Source: an uncultured bacterium
Lineage (GTDB): Bacteria; Bacteroidota; Bacteroidia; Bacteroidales; Bacteroidaceae
Length of the DNA: 6,608 nt
NCBI GenBank assembly: GCA_905215575.1
Contig: CAJMQV010000111.1
Coordinates: 1-6,608 of the forward strand
Direction: 5' to 3'
The notes beneath the pieces are model-generated. The model had not been told where the DNA came from and searched no databases. It saw only the letters and a program-made list of their open reading frames with translations. This document shows, piece after piece, positions 1-6,494 of the stretch. Numbering within the stretch: position 1 is the stretch's first letter; the number at the start of each line of letters is the position of its first letter. A program made the position numbers and the translations under genes.

Positions 1-1801
1 TTCCGATCTCCGGCTCCTGAGGCAGCAGGACGGTACGCTTCCAGGCTTCGCGTTCAAAGGCCATTACATCGCCTTCGAACGGATGGTCCAGAGTGTAGTA
101 GGCCATGTCGAGCAGACCGAAGCTTACCTGACGGATGCAGGCATAGGCCACATTGAAATTGCGGCTGCGCACCACACGGTCAATCAGTTCGTCGGGCATC
201 GGTTCGCCGGTCTGATAGTGGCGGGCAAAGGTGTTGAGGAAATCCTTCTCGATGGCAAAGTTCTCCATGATCTGTGAAGGAAGCTCCACAAAATCCCAAT
301 ATACGTTGGTTCCGCTCAGACTCTCGAAACGGGTGTTGGCAAAGATGCCGTGCAGGGCATGGCCGAACTCGTGCAGGAAGGTTTCCACCTCGCCAAGGGT
401 GAGCAGAGCCGGTTTGTCTTCGGTTGGCTTCGTAAAGTTCATGGTGAGCGATACGTGCGGACGGCTGTTTCCGTCCTCCTTGCTGATCCACTGCTCTTTG
501 TACGAAGTCATCCAAGCACCGCTGCGCTTGCCTTCGCGCGGATGGAAGTCTGTGTAGAGCACAGCCAGAAAACTGCCGTCCTCATCAAACACTTCGTAAG
601 CGTGAACATCGGGATGATATACCGGAATATCTTTGTTTTCACGGAAAGTAATGCCGTAAAGGCGGGTAGCCAGACCGAATACGCCTTTCTTCACCTGCTC
701 CAGTTCCAGATAAGGGCGCAGCATCTCGGCATCGATGTTGTATTTCTCCATGCGCAGCTTGTGGGAATAGTAAGAGAAGTCCCACGGACGGAAGTCGAAG
801 TCGTCGCCTTCAAGCTTCTTGGCCAGTGCGATGATTTCGGCCACTTCTGCCTTTGCGGTAGGCAGATAAGCCTCCAGAAGATCGTTCAGCAGATGATAAA
901 CCTGTTCGCTGGTTTCGGCCATACGCTGTTTCAGTACGAAGTCGGCATAGGTGCGGTAGCCCAGAAGCTGGGCTTTCTCGCGGCGCAGGTTGACGATGCG
1001 CTTCACGATTTCCAGATTATTGTATTCGTTGTCCTTGGTGCAGATAGTGTTTGCGGCACGATACATCTGCTCGCGCAGGCTACGGTTGTCGGCATAGGTC
1101 ATGAACGGCGAGTAGCTCGGAGCATGAAGGGTAAATACCCATCCCTCCAGATTCTTTTCCTTGGCGGCCAGACGGGCGGCTTCGATGGCACTGTCCGGCA
1201 GTCCTTTCAGATCCTGTTCGTCGGTCAGATGCAGCTGGAAGTTATTGGTCTCTTTCAGCTGGTTTTGTGAGAACTGAAGTGTGAGCTGGCTCAGTTCCTT
1301 GCTGATGGCACGGAATTTCTCTTTATCCTCGGCACTCAGATTCACACCGCTGCGGATGAATCCGTCGTACATCTTGTCCAAAAGCATCTGCTCCTCGGCA
1401 TCCAGTGGACCGTGGTTCTCATACACTTGTTTGACGCGGGCAAACAACTGCTCGTTGAGCATGATGTTGTTGGCGTGCTCGGTCAGGATGGGCGACATTT
1501 TCTGTGCCAGCTCGTCCATCGCGTCATTGGTTTCGGCGCTCAGCAGGTTGAAGAACACTTCGGTGACGCGTGAGAGCATATTGTCGGGAGTGCTGTATGC
1601 TATGGTGTTGTCGAACGTAGGGGCTTCCGGGTTGTTGATGATCTTGTCGATGGTTTCATTCTCACGACGGATACCTTCGAGGATAGCCGGTTCGTAGTGC
1701 TCCAGTTTGATCTCCTGAAAAGGAGCGGTATTGTGCGGAGTTCCGTATGGTTGGTTGAAAAACGGATTCTCGTGGCGTGTCTGATTCTTTTCGTTGCTCA
1801 T
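1..1801 (-). CDS. dcp: M3 family zinc metallopeptidase (peptidyl-dipeptidase Dcp / oligopeptidase A type), 3' end cut by window edge
   Basis: The reading frame is open from an ATG at 1801 to the left edge: 600 codons, with roughly 80-95 residues missing compared with the usual 680-700. The zinc site is visible: HEFGH at residues 477-481 (bases 359-373) gives two His ligands and the catalytic Glu478. Glu506 in the following DFVELPSQ segment sits 29 residues after the first His, as the third ligand does in thimet oligopeptidase. A PWDFSYYS segment near residues 339-346 matches the family's PWDxxYY motif. The C-terminal Tyr/His substrate-binding region lies outside the window. The N-terminus (MSNEKNQTRHENPFFNQ) has no signal peptide, so a cytoplasmic enzyme that trims oligopeptides released by other proteases is inferred. 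The gene starts 12 nt after the stop of the Crp-like regulator, so co-transcription is likely. M3 membership is certain; Dcp versus oligopeptidase A specificity cannot be settled from sequence, so the symbol is tentative. Confidence 0.93.
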   Translation of the reverse strand, partial: MSNEKNQTRHENPFFNQPYGTPHNTAPFQEIKLEHYEPAILEGIRRENETIDKIINNPEAPTFDNTIAYSTPDNMLSRVTEVFFNLLSAETNDAMDELAQKMSPILTEHANNIMLNEQLFARVKQVYENHGPLDAEEQMLLDKMYDGFIRSGVNLSAEDKEKFRAISKELSQLTLQFSQNQLKETNNFQLHLTDEQDLKGLPDSAIEAARLAAKEKNLEGWVFTLHAPSYSPFMTYADNRSLREQMYRAANTICTKDNEYNNLEIVKRIVNLRREKAQLLGYRTYADFVLKQRMAETSEQVYHLLNDLLEAYLPTAKAEVAEIIALAKKLEGDDFDFRPWDFSYYSHKLRMEKYNIDAEMLRPYLELEQVKKGVFGLATRLYGITFRENKDIPVYHPDVHAYEVFDEDGSFLAVLYTDFHPREGKRSGAWMTSYKEQWISKEDGNSRPHVSLTMNFTKPTEDKPALLTLGEVETFLHEFGHALHGIFANTRFESLSGTNVYWDFVELPSQIMENFAIEKDFLNTFARHYQTGEPMPDELIDRVVRSRNFNVAYACIRQVSFGLLDMAYYTLDHPFEGDVMAFEREAWKRTVLLPQEPEIG

Positions 1802-1813
1802 ATATTAGTTGTT

Positions 1814-2494
1814 TCAGTTCGTTATGTCGGCCAGCTTTTCAATGCTGGGAATAATAATCTCTTTTCGTTTTAGGATCAGCTTTCCTTCTTTCTGCATGCG
1901 GTTCAGACTTTGCGACACATTGATGCGGGTATCGTTCAACACATCTGCCAGATCGACCATGCGCATGGTAAGTGCTTTTTCTCCGGCCGGATACTGGATG
2001 TGCTGCAAAATAAAGCGCACGATTCTCTGTTCCAGAGATTCTCCCGGAAGGATGTTCCAGCAAGGTCTTTGTTTCTTGAATATGATACTGGAAAGATAGT
2101 TGAAAAAATTCAGGCGGAATATGTCGTATGAAGCGATAATTTGCAGAGCCGCGGGTTTGGGGATACTGATAATGCTGGCTTCTGTCTGTGCCTGATAAGT
2201 GCTGCGATAGTGCGGGTATATGCCAAAAAGCGCTTCAGGCTGGATGACGGTCGGCCCCTGAATCCGTTCACTCATGGTAAAAAGATGATGCTCTGCCTGA
2301 GTGACAATGCGGAGGATTCCCTTCAGAACGAAGATCAGATGCTGACAACTTTCATCTTGCATCACGATATTGCGTCCTGCCGGTACGCTTTTCGCTTTGA
2401 GCGGCAGGTTGTTCATGATCTGAATCATATCGCTCCGACCCATACCCTGAAAGAAAGGAAGCTCAAGCAATGTTTCAAAAATGGAATTTTCCAT
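1814..2494 (-). CDS. Crp/Fnr family transcriptional regulator
   Basis: This is a 226-residue protein with an N-terminal cyclic-nucleotide-binding-like beta-roll (about residues 1-125), a connecting helix (about 125-150) and a C-terminal winged helix-turn-helix (about 153-222). The recognition helix lies in TRINVSQSLNRMQKEGKL (about 189-206), followed by the wing KRKEIIIPS. The roll is degenerate, but Glu87, Arg97 and Ser98 keep the ten-residue spacing of E. coli CRP Glu72, Arg82 and Ser83, so a ligand is possible but unproven. It lacks the Cys cluster of FNR. The frame can be extended 15 codons to a TTG at 2539, but that TTG lies inside a TATCTTTG -7 element (2537-2544), so I chose the ATG at 2494, which begins MENSIFETLLELPFFQG, a usual start for the family. 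It is the first gene of a likely two-gene unit with the M3 peptidase. A palindrome (2547-2583) over its promoter could allow autoregulation. Targets are unknown. Confidence 0.9.
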   Translation of the reverse strand: MENSIFETLLELPFFQGMGRSDMIQIMNNLPLKAKSVPAGRNIVMQDESCQHLIFVLKGILRIVTQAEHHLFTMSERIQGPTVIQPEALFGIYPHYRSTYQAQTEASIISIPKPAALQIIASYDIFRLNFFNYLSSIIFKKQRPCWNILPGESLEQRIVRFILQHIQYPAGEKALTMRMVDLADVLNDTRINVSQSLNRMQKEGKLILKRKEIIIPSIEKLADITN

Positions 2495-2536
2495 CACAAC
2501 AACTCTACAATTTATTCCTAACAAACTATATTTACG

Positions 2537-2544
2537 CAAAGATA
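2537..2544 (-). promoter_or_regulatory. Bacteroidetes -7 promoter element for the Crp-like regulator
   Basis: Read on the minus strand this is TATCTTTG, an exact match to the Bacteroidetes TAnnTTTG -7 consensus. It would start transcription near 2531-2533 and give a leader of about 38 nt before the ATG at 2494. No TTTG -33 element is present at the expected 19-21 bp upstream. That position falls in the loop of the inverted repeat 2547-2583, so the promoter may be weak or need an activator. Confidence 0.6.
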
Positions 2545-2546
2545 CG

Positions 2547-2583
2547 AAAAGAAAAGTTATCCTTTCGGCATAACTTTTCTTTT
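2547..2583 (-). terminator. Perfect 14-bp inverted repeat, probable bidirectional terminator and possible operator
   Basis: Left arm 2547-2560 and right arm 2570-2583 are perfect reverse complements (14 bp) around a 9-nt centre, CCTTTCGGC, which can add two C-G pairs. On the minus strand the 3' arm ends CTTTTCTTTT, giving the U-rich tail of an intrinsic terminator. It lies 86 bp after the stop of the 121-residue gene and directly before the regulator's -7 element, so it would separate the two transcription units. The symmetry gives the same structure in both directions. Its position over the -33 region also suits a dimeric regulator; that second role is inference. Confidence 0.6.
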
Positions 2584-2669
2584 GTTTCTCTCTTTAACTA
2601 TTTTTGATTGTACTTTTGTGGCTGATAGGCTTGTATGAGGTGTCTTTTTGTGTTGTTTACGGTATAAAG

Positions 2670-3035
2670 TCAGCGAAGGGAATCTGTACTGCAGGAACCC
2701 ACTTCCAACTGATAATCGTTCAGTCGCTCTTTTTTCATGAAAGCAACGATCATGTGATAGATGCGGGCGCTGACGGTGTCGGGGTGGATATTCTGTGTGC
2801 TGTCGTTTTGCATGGCGCGTTCCACGCCTTGACGGATTTTTTCAAGTTCGGCATCCAGTGCTTTTTGCTGGTGAATACTTCCCCGGCATGAAATGGAATA
2901 GGAGATGCCGTTGATATTGCCTTCTTCTTTCCATTGGATCGGTCCTCCGCTTTTTTGTGTTAATGTATAGTATGTGCCGAGGATCAGAAAAAGCAGGAAT
3001 GGGATCTGCCAACTGAGTTTTTTTAGATTTTTCAT
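2670..3035 (-). CDS. Small membrane-anchored protein resembling the N-terminus of ApbE (FAD:protein FMN transferase)
   Basis: A 121-residue protein. A basic start (MKNLKK) precedes one hydrophobic segment (about residues 9-25), then a polar domain expected outside the cytoplasm. The stretch GNINGISYSIS (39-49) fits the G-x-x-x-G-x-x-Y-x-I pattern at the start of the ApbE fold. The following helix-like LDAELEKIRQGVERAM and NDST resemble the ApbE segment leading to its SxFN...S motif. ApbE proteins are about 330-350 residues, so the FAD-binding and catalytic parts are absent, and the 86 bp downstream is far too short to hold them in another frame. It begins one base after the mntP stop (TAA C ATG), so translational coupling is likely. 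Resemblance to ApbE is my inference from pattern only. It may be a diverged mini-protein, a remnant or an unrelated family. I assign no function; Cys50 and Cys115 are its only cysteines. Confidence 0.75.
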   Translation of the reverse strand: MKNLKKLSWQIPFLLFLILGTYYTLTQKSGGPIQWKEEGNINGISYSISCRGSIHQQKALDAELEKIRQGVERAMQNDSTQNIHPDTVSARIYHMIVAFMKKERLNDYQLEVGSCSTDSLR

Positions 3036-3036
3036 G

Positions 3037-3624
3037 TTATCCTTCGCTTAAATGTTCAATTAGGATCTTAATACCGATACAGACAAGAATAATACCACCC
3101 AATGCTTCCACCGGAAATTTGATTCTCTTGCCGGCAAAGATACCGATTCCGAGCCCTAAAAGGGTAAACAATGAAGAGGCGAGAGCTATGATCAGGCAGG
3201 CTGTGTAGAGCCGTATGTTGCTTAAAGCGAGAAAGGCAAACGACACACCTACAGCCAATGCGTCAATACTGGTGGCTACGGCCATGGTTATGATATTACG
3301 GGTGCGGAGCAGGCCTTTGTTACAGGCGGAACAGTCTTCCTGATCTTCATTATGGGCATAGGCTTCGTAAATCATTTTACCGCCGAGATAGGCCAACAGG
3401 GAGAAAGCGATCCAGTGATCCACCGGTTTTACGATATCGCTGAACAAAGAGCCGCCATACCATCCGGCGAGTGTCATTCCTCCCTGAAAAATTCCGAAAA
3501 GAAGAATCATGGCAGTCATGGGGGCGCGTACCACCTTTTTCTGAGCAAGTCCGCAGGCGATACTCACAGTAAAGCAATCCATGGCCAACGCTATAGCCAG
3601 GATAATGATTTCGAGTGTTGTCAT
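3037..3624 (-). CDS. mntP: Manganese efflux pump MntP
   Basis: A 195-residue inner-membrane protein with about six hydrophobic segments arranged as two repeats, the size and layout of the MntP (YebN) family, which exports Mn(II) to prevent manganese toxicity. Each half carries the family's Asp motif: AMDCFTVSIACG with Asp16, and ATSIDALAVGVSFAF with Asp121. These match the essential membrane Asp residues of E. coli MntP in position and context. The loop between the halves (91-104, HNEDQEDCSACNKG) is acidic and contains a CxxC (Cys98, Cys101) that could bind metal, which is speculation. The gene starts 19 nt after the barrel gene and ends one base before the next gene. There is no room for a yybP-ykoY manganese riboswitch directly upstream, so expression probably follows the operon promoter. 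Family assignment is firm; transport in this organism is inferred. Confidence 0.93.
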   Translation of the reverse strand: MTTLEIIILAIALAMDCFTVSIACGLAQKKVVRAPMTAMILLFGIFQGGMTLAGWYGGSLFSDIVKPVDHWIAFSLLAYLGGKMIYEAYAHNEDQEDCSACNKGLLRTRNIITMAVATSIDALAVGVSFAFLALSNIRLYTACLIIALASSLFTLLGLGIGIFAGKRIKFPVEALGGIILVCIGIKILIEHLSEG

Positions 3625-3643
3625 TTTATCTGTTTAATAGCTT

Positions 3644-4351
3644 TTAGATTTCAAAGATCAGGTTGAAGGTGCCGCCAAAGCAGGTGCTTCCGTTTTTTCC
3701 GAATCCCGGTAAATACCACGGACTTCCCTGGCGGTTTACGTGTTGGGTAAACCGGGCTTTGTAGCGCAAGCTCCATCCTAATTGAATGAATTTCCATATT
3801 TTGGTTTCCAGTCCGAAAACCGCTTCACCCCATTGTGCGTTTCCCGATTCGCCTTTCAGAAGAAAGGGCAGAGGCTGGTTCCATACCGGATCGCTGTATG
3901 AAGCGTCTGTCAGGTCGTATCGGAAACGGGTAAATCCGTATCTTACACCGGCATAAAGTCGGTTTCCATTCCGTTTTTTGGTGAAGTTGTAGTCCATTCC
4001 GATGCGCATATAGGGAGCGTTGGTTCGGGAACCTTTGTTCGTTTCTTCAGAAACATAGTCTGAAAAACCGTATCCCAACTCAAATACCGGGAAATACTTT
4101 TCCTTAAAATTCAGGCGCAAGGCGGCTTCTGTCTGGGCAAAATTGCTGTTGAAGGCCATCATGGCAGCGCCGGCCAGATCTACGGAAACGGCAATGCCAC
4201 AGAATACGGGGACTTTTTCCGGTTGGGCGCCGGCAATGACCTTTTCCACCTGTTTCGATGGAGTGCCGGTTTCTGCATTTTGAGCATGAACCGGTACCAG
4301 TACTGCACTAGTCAGTAGTATAAAACACGATCTTAAAATTTTCTGTAGCAT
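3644..4351 (-). CDS. Putative outer-membrane beta-barrel protein (DUF6048-like)
   Basis: A 235-residue exported protein. The signal peptide has basic residues Lys4 and Arg7, a hydrophobic core (about 9-19) and a signal peptidase I site VHA|Q after Ala23. The mature part alternates short beta-type strands rich in Tyr, Phe and Gly (for example 87-96, 112-122, 131-146, 173-186, 188-201). It ends in a strand GGTFNLIFEI with aromatics spaced as in outer-membrane C-terminal beta signals, so a small barrel of perhaps eight to ten strands is inferred. I recall the DUF6048 family of Bacteroidales as matching in size and layout. The start at 4351 lies 44 nt inside the upstream lipoprotein gene, but it is needed to supply the signal peptide, so the overlap is real. 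The overlap suggests translational coupling and a joint role with the lipoprotein. The function is unknown. Confidence 0.82.
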   Translation of the reverse strand: MLQKILRSCFILLTSAVLVPVHAQNAETGTPSKQVEKVIAGAQPEKVPVFCGIAVSVDLAGAAMMAFNSNFAQTEAALRLNFKEKYFPVFELGYGFSDYVSEETNKGSRTNAPYMRIGMDYNFTKKRNGNRLYAGVRYGFTRFRYDLTDASYSDPVWNQPLPFLLKGESGNAQWGEAVFGLETKIWKFIQLGWSLRYKARFTQHVNRQGSPWYLPGFGKNGSTCFGGTFNLIFEI

Positions 4352-4805
4352 TATAGTTTATGTTCGGATTGACGATTTGTACCGTATCAATATATCGGTG
4401 GGTAGATCGGATGCCTTTGATGTGATGAAAGGTTACCGTGGGGCATTCGGGCGCTTCAAACTGCCGATAACTTTCCTTTTCGATGATGATGGTATCATAC
4501 ACTACATGGTCGTTGTCATTGGCAAAACGCAAGGATAGCGTATCTGCCGGACGGGAATAGCTCAGCGGAATCTGGATTCCCGAAGCACCTAAATCGCGGT
4601 TTACCAGAACCGAATCGGTTCCTACAGCGGTAACAGTGAGTGTATCCAACAGCTGAACCTCTTCACTTTCTCCCTGTGACATTCGGTAGAAATTGAATTG
4701 CGCCGTAACGGTGTTGTTCAGCGGACAGGCCGTTTCATTACAGGATATGAAAGTGGAGCACAGAAGACCTGCGCTCCAGATGGCTATTTTTTGTCTGATT
4801 CTCAT
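4308..4805 (-). CDS. Putative lipoprotein (DUF6452-like)
   Basis: A 165-residue protein. A basic start (MRIRQK) and hydrophobic core lead to FISC at residues 19-22, a relaxed lipobox (Phe instead of Leu at -3). Acylation at Cys22 is therefore likely but not certain. The rest is predicted mostly beta: repeated strands such as LLDTLTVTAVG, SVLVNRDL, IQIPLSY and DTLSLRFAN suggest an Ig-like sandwich. Cys27 (ACPLNN) and Cys121 (ECPTV) could form a disulfide after export. The C-terminal NYNATENFKIVFYTTD overlaps the start of the barrel gene by 44 nt. It begins one base after the glycosyltransferase stop (TAG G ATG). I recall DUF6452 proteins sitting next to DUF6048 barrels in Bacteroidales, which fits this pair. 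The biochemical role is unknown; a periplasmic or outer-membrane partner of the barrel is an inference from gene order. Confidence 0.82.
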   Translation of the reverse strand: MRIRQKIAIWSAGLLCSTFISCNETACPLNNTVTAQFNFYRMSQGESEEVQLLDTLTVTAVGTDSVLVNRDLGASGIQIPLSYSRPADTLSLRFANDNDHVVYDTIIIEKESYRQFEAPECPTVTFHHIKGIRSTHRYIDTVQIVNPNINYNATENFKIVFYTTD

Positions 4806-4806
4806 C

Positions 4807-5763
4807 CTAAATTTCTTTTTCTATCTGGTAGTTGTTTCTTTCAGCAGAGTTACGTGTCACCAATTCTCCGATGAATCCGGCCAGAAAGAGTTGGGTTCCG
4901 ATGATCATGGTAGTCAGGGCAAGATAGAAATAGGGCGAGTCGGTTACCAGACGGTATGGCTGTCCGCTATGCAGAGCATAAAGTTTGTCTACACCGACAA
5001 TGACCACTGCGATGAAACCCAAAAAGAACATAATGGAACCCAGCAAGCCAAATACATGCATCGGCTTCAAACCGAAACTGCTCAGGAACCATAATGAAAT
5101 TAAATCCAGATAACCGTTGAAGAAACGGTTCCAACCGCCGAATTTGGTGCTTCCAAACTTACGTGCCTGATGGTGTACCACTTTTTCGCCAATTTTCTTG
5201 AAACCTGCATTCTTGGCCAGATAAGGAATGTAGCGGTGCATTTCACCATAAACCTCGATGTTTTTGACCACTTCCTTGCGATAGGCTTTCAGTCCGCAGT
5301 TGAAATCATGCAGATTATGAATGCCGCTCACCTTGCGGGCTGTAGCGTTGAACAGTTTGGTAGGGATGGTTTTTGACAGCGGGTCATATCTCTTTTGCTT
5401 GTATCCAGATACCAGATCGTATCCGTCTTCGGTAATCATACGGTACAGTTCCGGGATTTCGTCCGGAGAATCCTGTAAATCGGCATCCATGGTGATGACC
5501 ACATCTCCTTCAGCCTTCTTGAAACCGCAATACAATGCCGGGCTCTTGCCATAATTGCGGCGGAACTTGATTCCTTTTACGCAACCGTTTCCATTCTTTT
5601 GAAGATTCTCGATTACGTTCCAGGAGCCGTCAGTACTACCGTCGTTTACGAAGATTATTTCATAAGAGAATTTATGTTCGTCCATGACTCTTTTGATCCA
5701 TGCATACAGTTCGGGCAGGGATTCTTCCTCATTATACAGAGGTACGATAACAGATATATCCAT
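4807..5763 (-). CDS. GT2 family polyprenyl-phosphate glycosyltransferase (DPM1/GtrB/ArnC-like)
   Basis: A 318-residue enzyme with a cytoplasmic GT-A domain (1-225) and two C-terminal membrane helices (about 234-258 and 277-303), the usual size and layout of the GtrB/DPM1 group. Visible motifs are IVPLYNEEESL (6-16) at the nucleotide site, VNDGSTDGS (39-47), the metal-binding DADLQD at 93-98 (Asp93, Asp95) followed by SPDEIP, and RKFGSTKFGGWNRF (201-214), which matches the RxxGxSK(Y/F) segment near the membrane interface. Members move a sugar from a nucleotide sugar to undecaprenyl phosphate on the inner membrane face, making a lipid-linked donor for later extracytoplasmic glycosylation. The sugar cannot be read from sequence. 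The ATG at 5763 begins directly with the conserved DISVIVPLYNE strand. It lies 20 nt after the DUF4199 gene and one base before the lipoprotein gene. No dedicated flippase or acceptor transferase is visible nearby; the DUF4199 protein is a conceivable membrane partner (inference). Confidence 0.93.
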   Translation of the reverse strand: MDISVIVPLYNEEESLPELYAWIKRVMDEHKFSYEIIFVNDGSTDGSWNVIENLQKNGNGCVKGIKFRRNYGKSPALYCGFKKAEGDVVITMDADLQDSPDEIPELYRMITEDGYDLVSGYKQKRYDPLSKTIPTKLFNATARKVSGIHNLHDFNCGLKAYRKEVVKNIEVYGEMHRYIPYLAKNAGFKKIGEKVVHHQARKFGSTKFGGWNRFFNGYLDLISLWFLSSFGLKPMHVFGLLGSIMFFLGFIAVVIVGVDKLYALHSGQPYRLVTDSPYFYLALTTMIIGTQLFLAGFIGELVTRNSAERNNYQIEKEI

Positions 5764-5783
5764 ATAATTAAAGTAGTGGTTTT

Positions 5784-6332
5784 TTATTGTTTGATAATTT
5801 TCTTTCTTCTTCCCAGCAATGCGGTAGGTACTGAAAGGAACAATCCTAAGAACAGATTGTAAACCAACAACTGGAAAGTCATTTGAATAGGTGTGATGCT
5901 ATAAAGCAGATCAATCATATCCTGTACCAGATTGGTGTCGTTGCTCTGAGGTAAGATTTGCTGGAGCAACTCTTGGTATTCGGGCGCGGTGAGCATTTGT
6001 TCATAAGTCTGAGCCAGTGTACCGTGATCCATATACTCGAAATAGATATATTGCACTACTGCGGTAAGCAAGGTGGCACATAAATAAAGGGTGATAGCCA
6101 TCCACCAGGCTTTTCCGAAAGAGAGTGTTTGACGTGCGTTGTGATAGAAACGGATGATGTTTCCGGCTACAAAAACCGATGCAATACCCATAATCAGACC
6201 TATGTCGGCCAGGAATGGAGTAGTGAGTCCGCCCATGTAAGACAGAAAACTGATGATCCAGCAAAGTCCAACGATAGCGCCGTACTGGCTGGCATAGGTC
6301 CGTGCCTTATGATAATCGAAGGTGTTGTCCAT
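5784..6332 (-). CDS. DUF4199 family integral membrane protein
   Basis: A 182-residue protein with four predicted membrane helices (about 17-34, 42-60, 74-98 and 147-172), a polar loop of about 45 residues between helices 3 and 4 (99-146), and a basic C-terminus (GRRKKIIKQ). A three-plus-one helix arrangement with FGKAWWMAITLYL at the start of helix 3 (compare FxxGxxxG/S patterns there in relatives) and this length fit DUF4199, a Bacteroidetes family of unknown function. It is the first gene of the leftward run and precedes the GT2 enzyme by 20 nt. In my recollection DUF4199 genes commonly sit next to such glycosyltransferases, which suggests a shared membrane role; this is not shown by the sequence. 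The ATG at 6332 lies about 27 bp after a TACCTTTG -7 element, giving a short leader of about 20 nt. Confidence 0.82.
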   Translation of the reverse strand: MDNTFDYHKARTYASQYGAIVGLCWIISFLSYMGGLTTPFLADIGLIMGIASVFVAGNIIRFYHNARQTLSFGKAWWMAITLYLCATLLTAVVQYIYFEYMDHGTLAQTYEQMLTAPEYQELLQQILPQSNDTNLVQDMIDLLYSITPIQMTFQLLVYNLFLGLFLSVPTALLGRRKKIIKQ

Positions 6333-6358
6333 TTTATATGAATATTTAAATACGCCTA

Positions 6359-6366
6359 CAAAGGTA
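6359..6366 (-). promoter_or_regulatory. Bacteroidetes -7 promoter element for the DUF4199-led operon
   Basis: On the minus strand this reads TACCTTTG, an exact TAnnTTTG match. Transcription would begin near 6353-6355, about 20 nt before the ATG at 6332. No clean TTTG lies 19-21 bp upstream; that stretch is a run of T residues on the minus strand (6369-6376) followed by CTTTC, so only the -7 half is well supported. It is probably the main promoter for all six genes down to 2670. Confidence 0.6.
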
Positions 6367-6494
6367 GTAAAAAAAAGCAGAAAGCCATTATTTAGCGATT
6401 TTTTTTTGAAATGCTCAATTGGTTGATTATGAGAATTATTGCTTAAATATACAGGTTGGAGGAATATTTTTTTCGAAAAAAAACTCCCAAAAGT

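Noticed and set aside
350..1270. A 306-codon plus-strand open frame opposite the M3 peptidase
   Set aside because: It lies wholly antisense to a gene with an intact HEFGH zinc site and conserved segments. Its predicted protein shows no recognisable domain, so it is an artefact of codon bias on the opposite strand.
1281..1697. A 138-codon Ser/Leu-rich plus-strand frame
   Set aside because: It is antisense to the N-terminal half of the M3 peptidase; its low-complexity composition is typical of a shadow frame.
2141..2521. A 126-codon plus-strand frame opposite the Crp-like regulator
   Set aside because: The minus-strand frame has clear Crp-family architecture; the plus frame has no family features.
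2584..2669. Missing C-terminal part of an ApbE gene in another frame after a frameshift
   Set aside because: Only 86 bp lie between the stop and the terminator hairpin, far less than the roughly 200 missing codons, so a simple frameshift cannot explain the short protein.
3625..3643. Possible manganese riboswitch (yybP-ykoY) before mntP
   Set aside because: Only 19 bp separate mntP from the preceding gene, too short for that riboswitch, and the upstream coding sequence is intact.
4693..5094. A 133-codon plus-strand frame crossing the glycosyltransferase/lipoprotein junction
   Set aside because: It spans the ends of two well-supported minus-strand genes and has no domain of its own.
6467..6483. 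T7-CG-A8 palindrome as a terminator
   Set aside because: The 2-nt centre is too tight for a terminator loop, and it lies just upstream of a strong promoter with no gene ending beside it; it is better read as an A/T tract.
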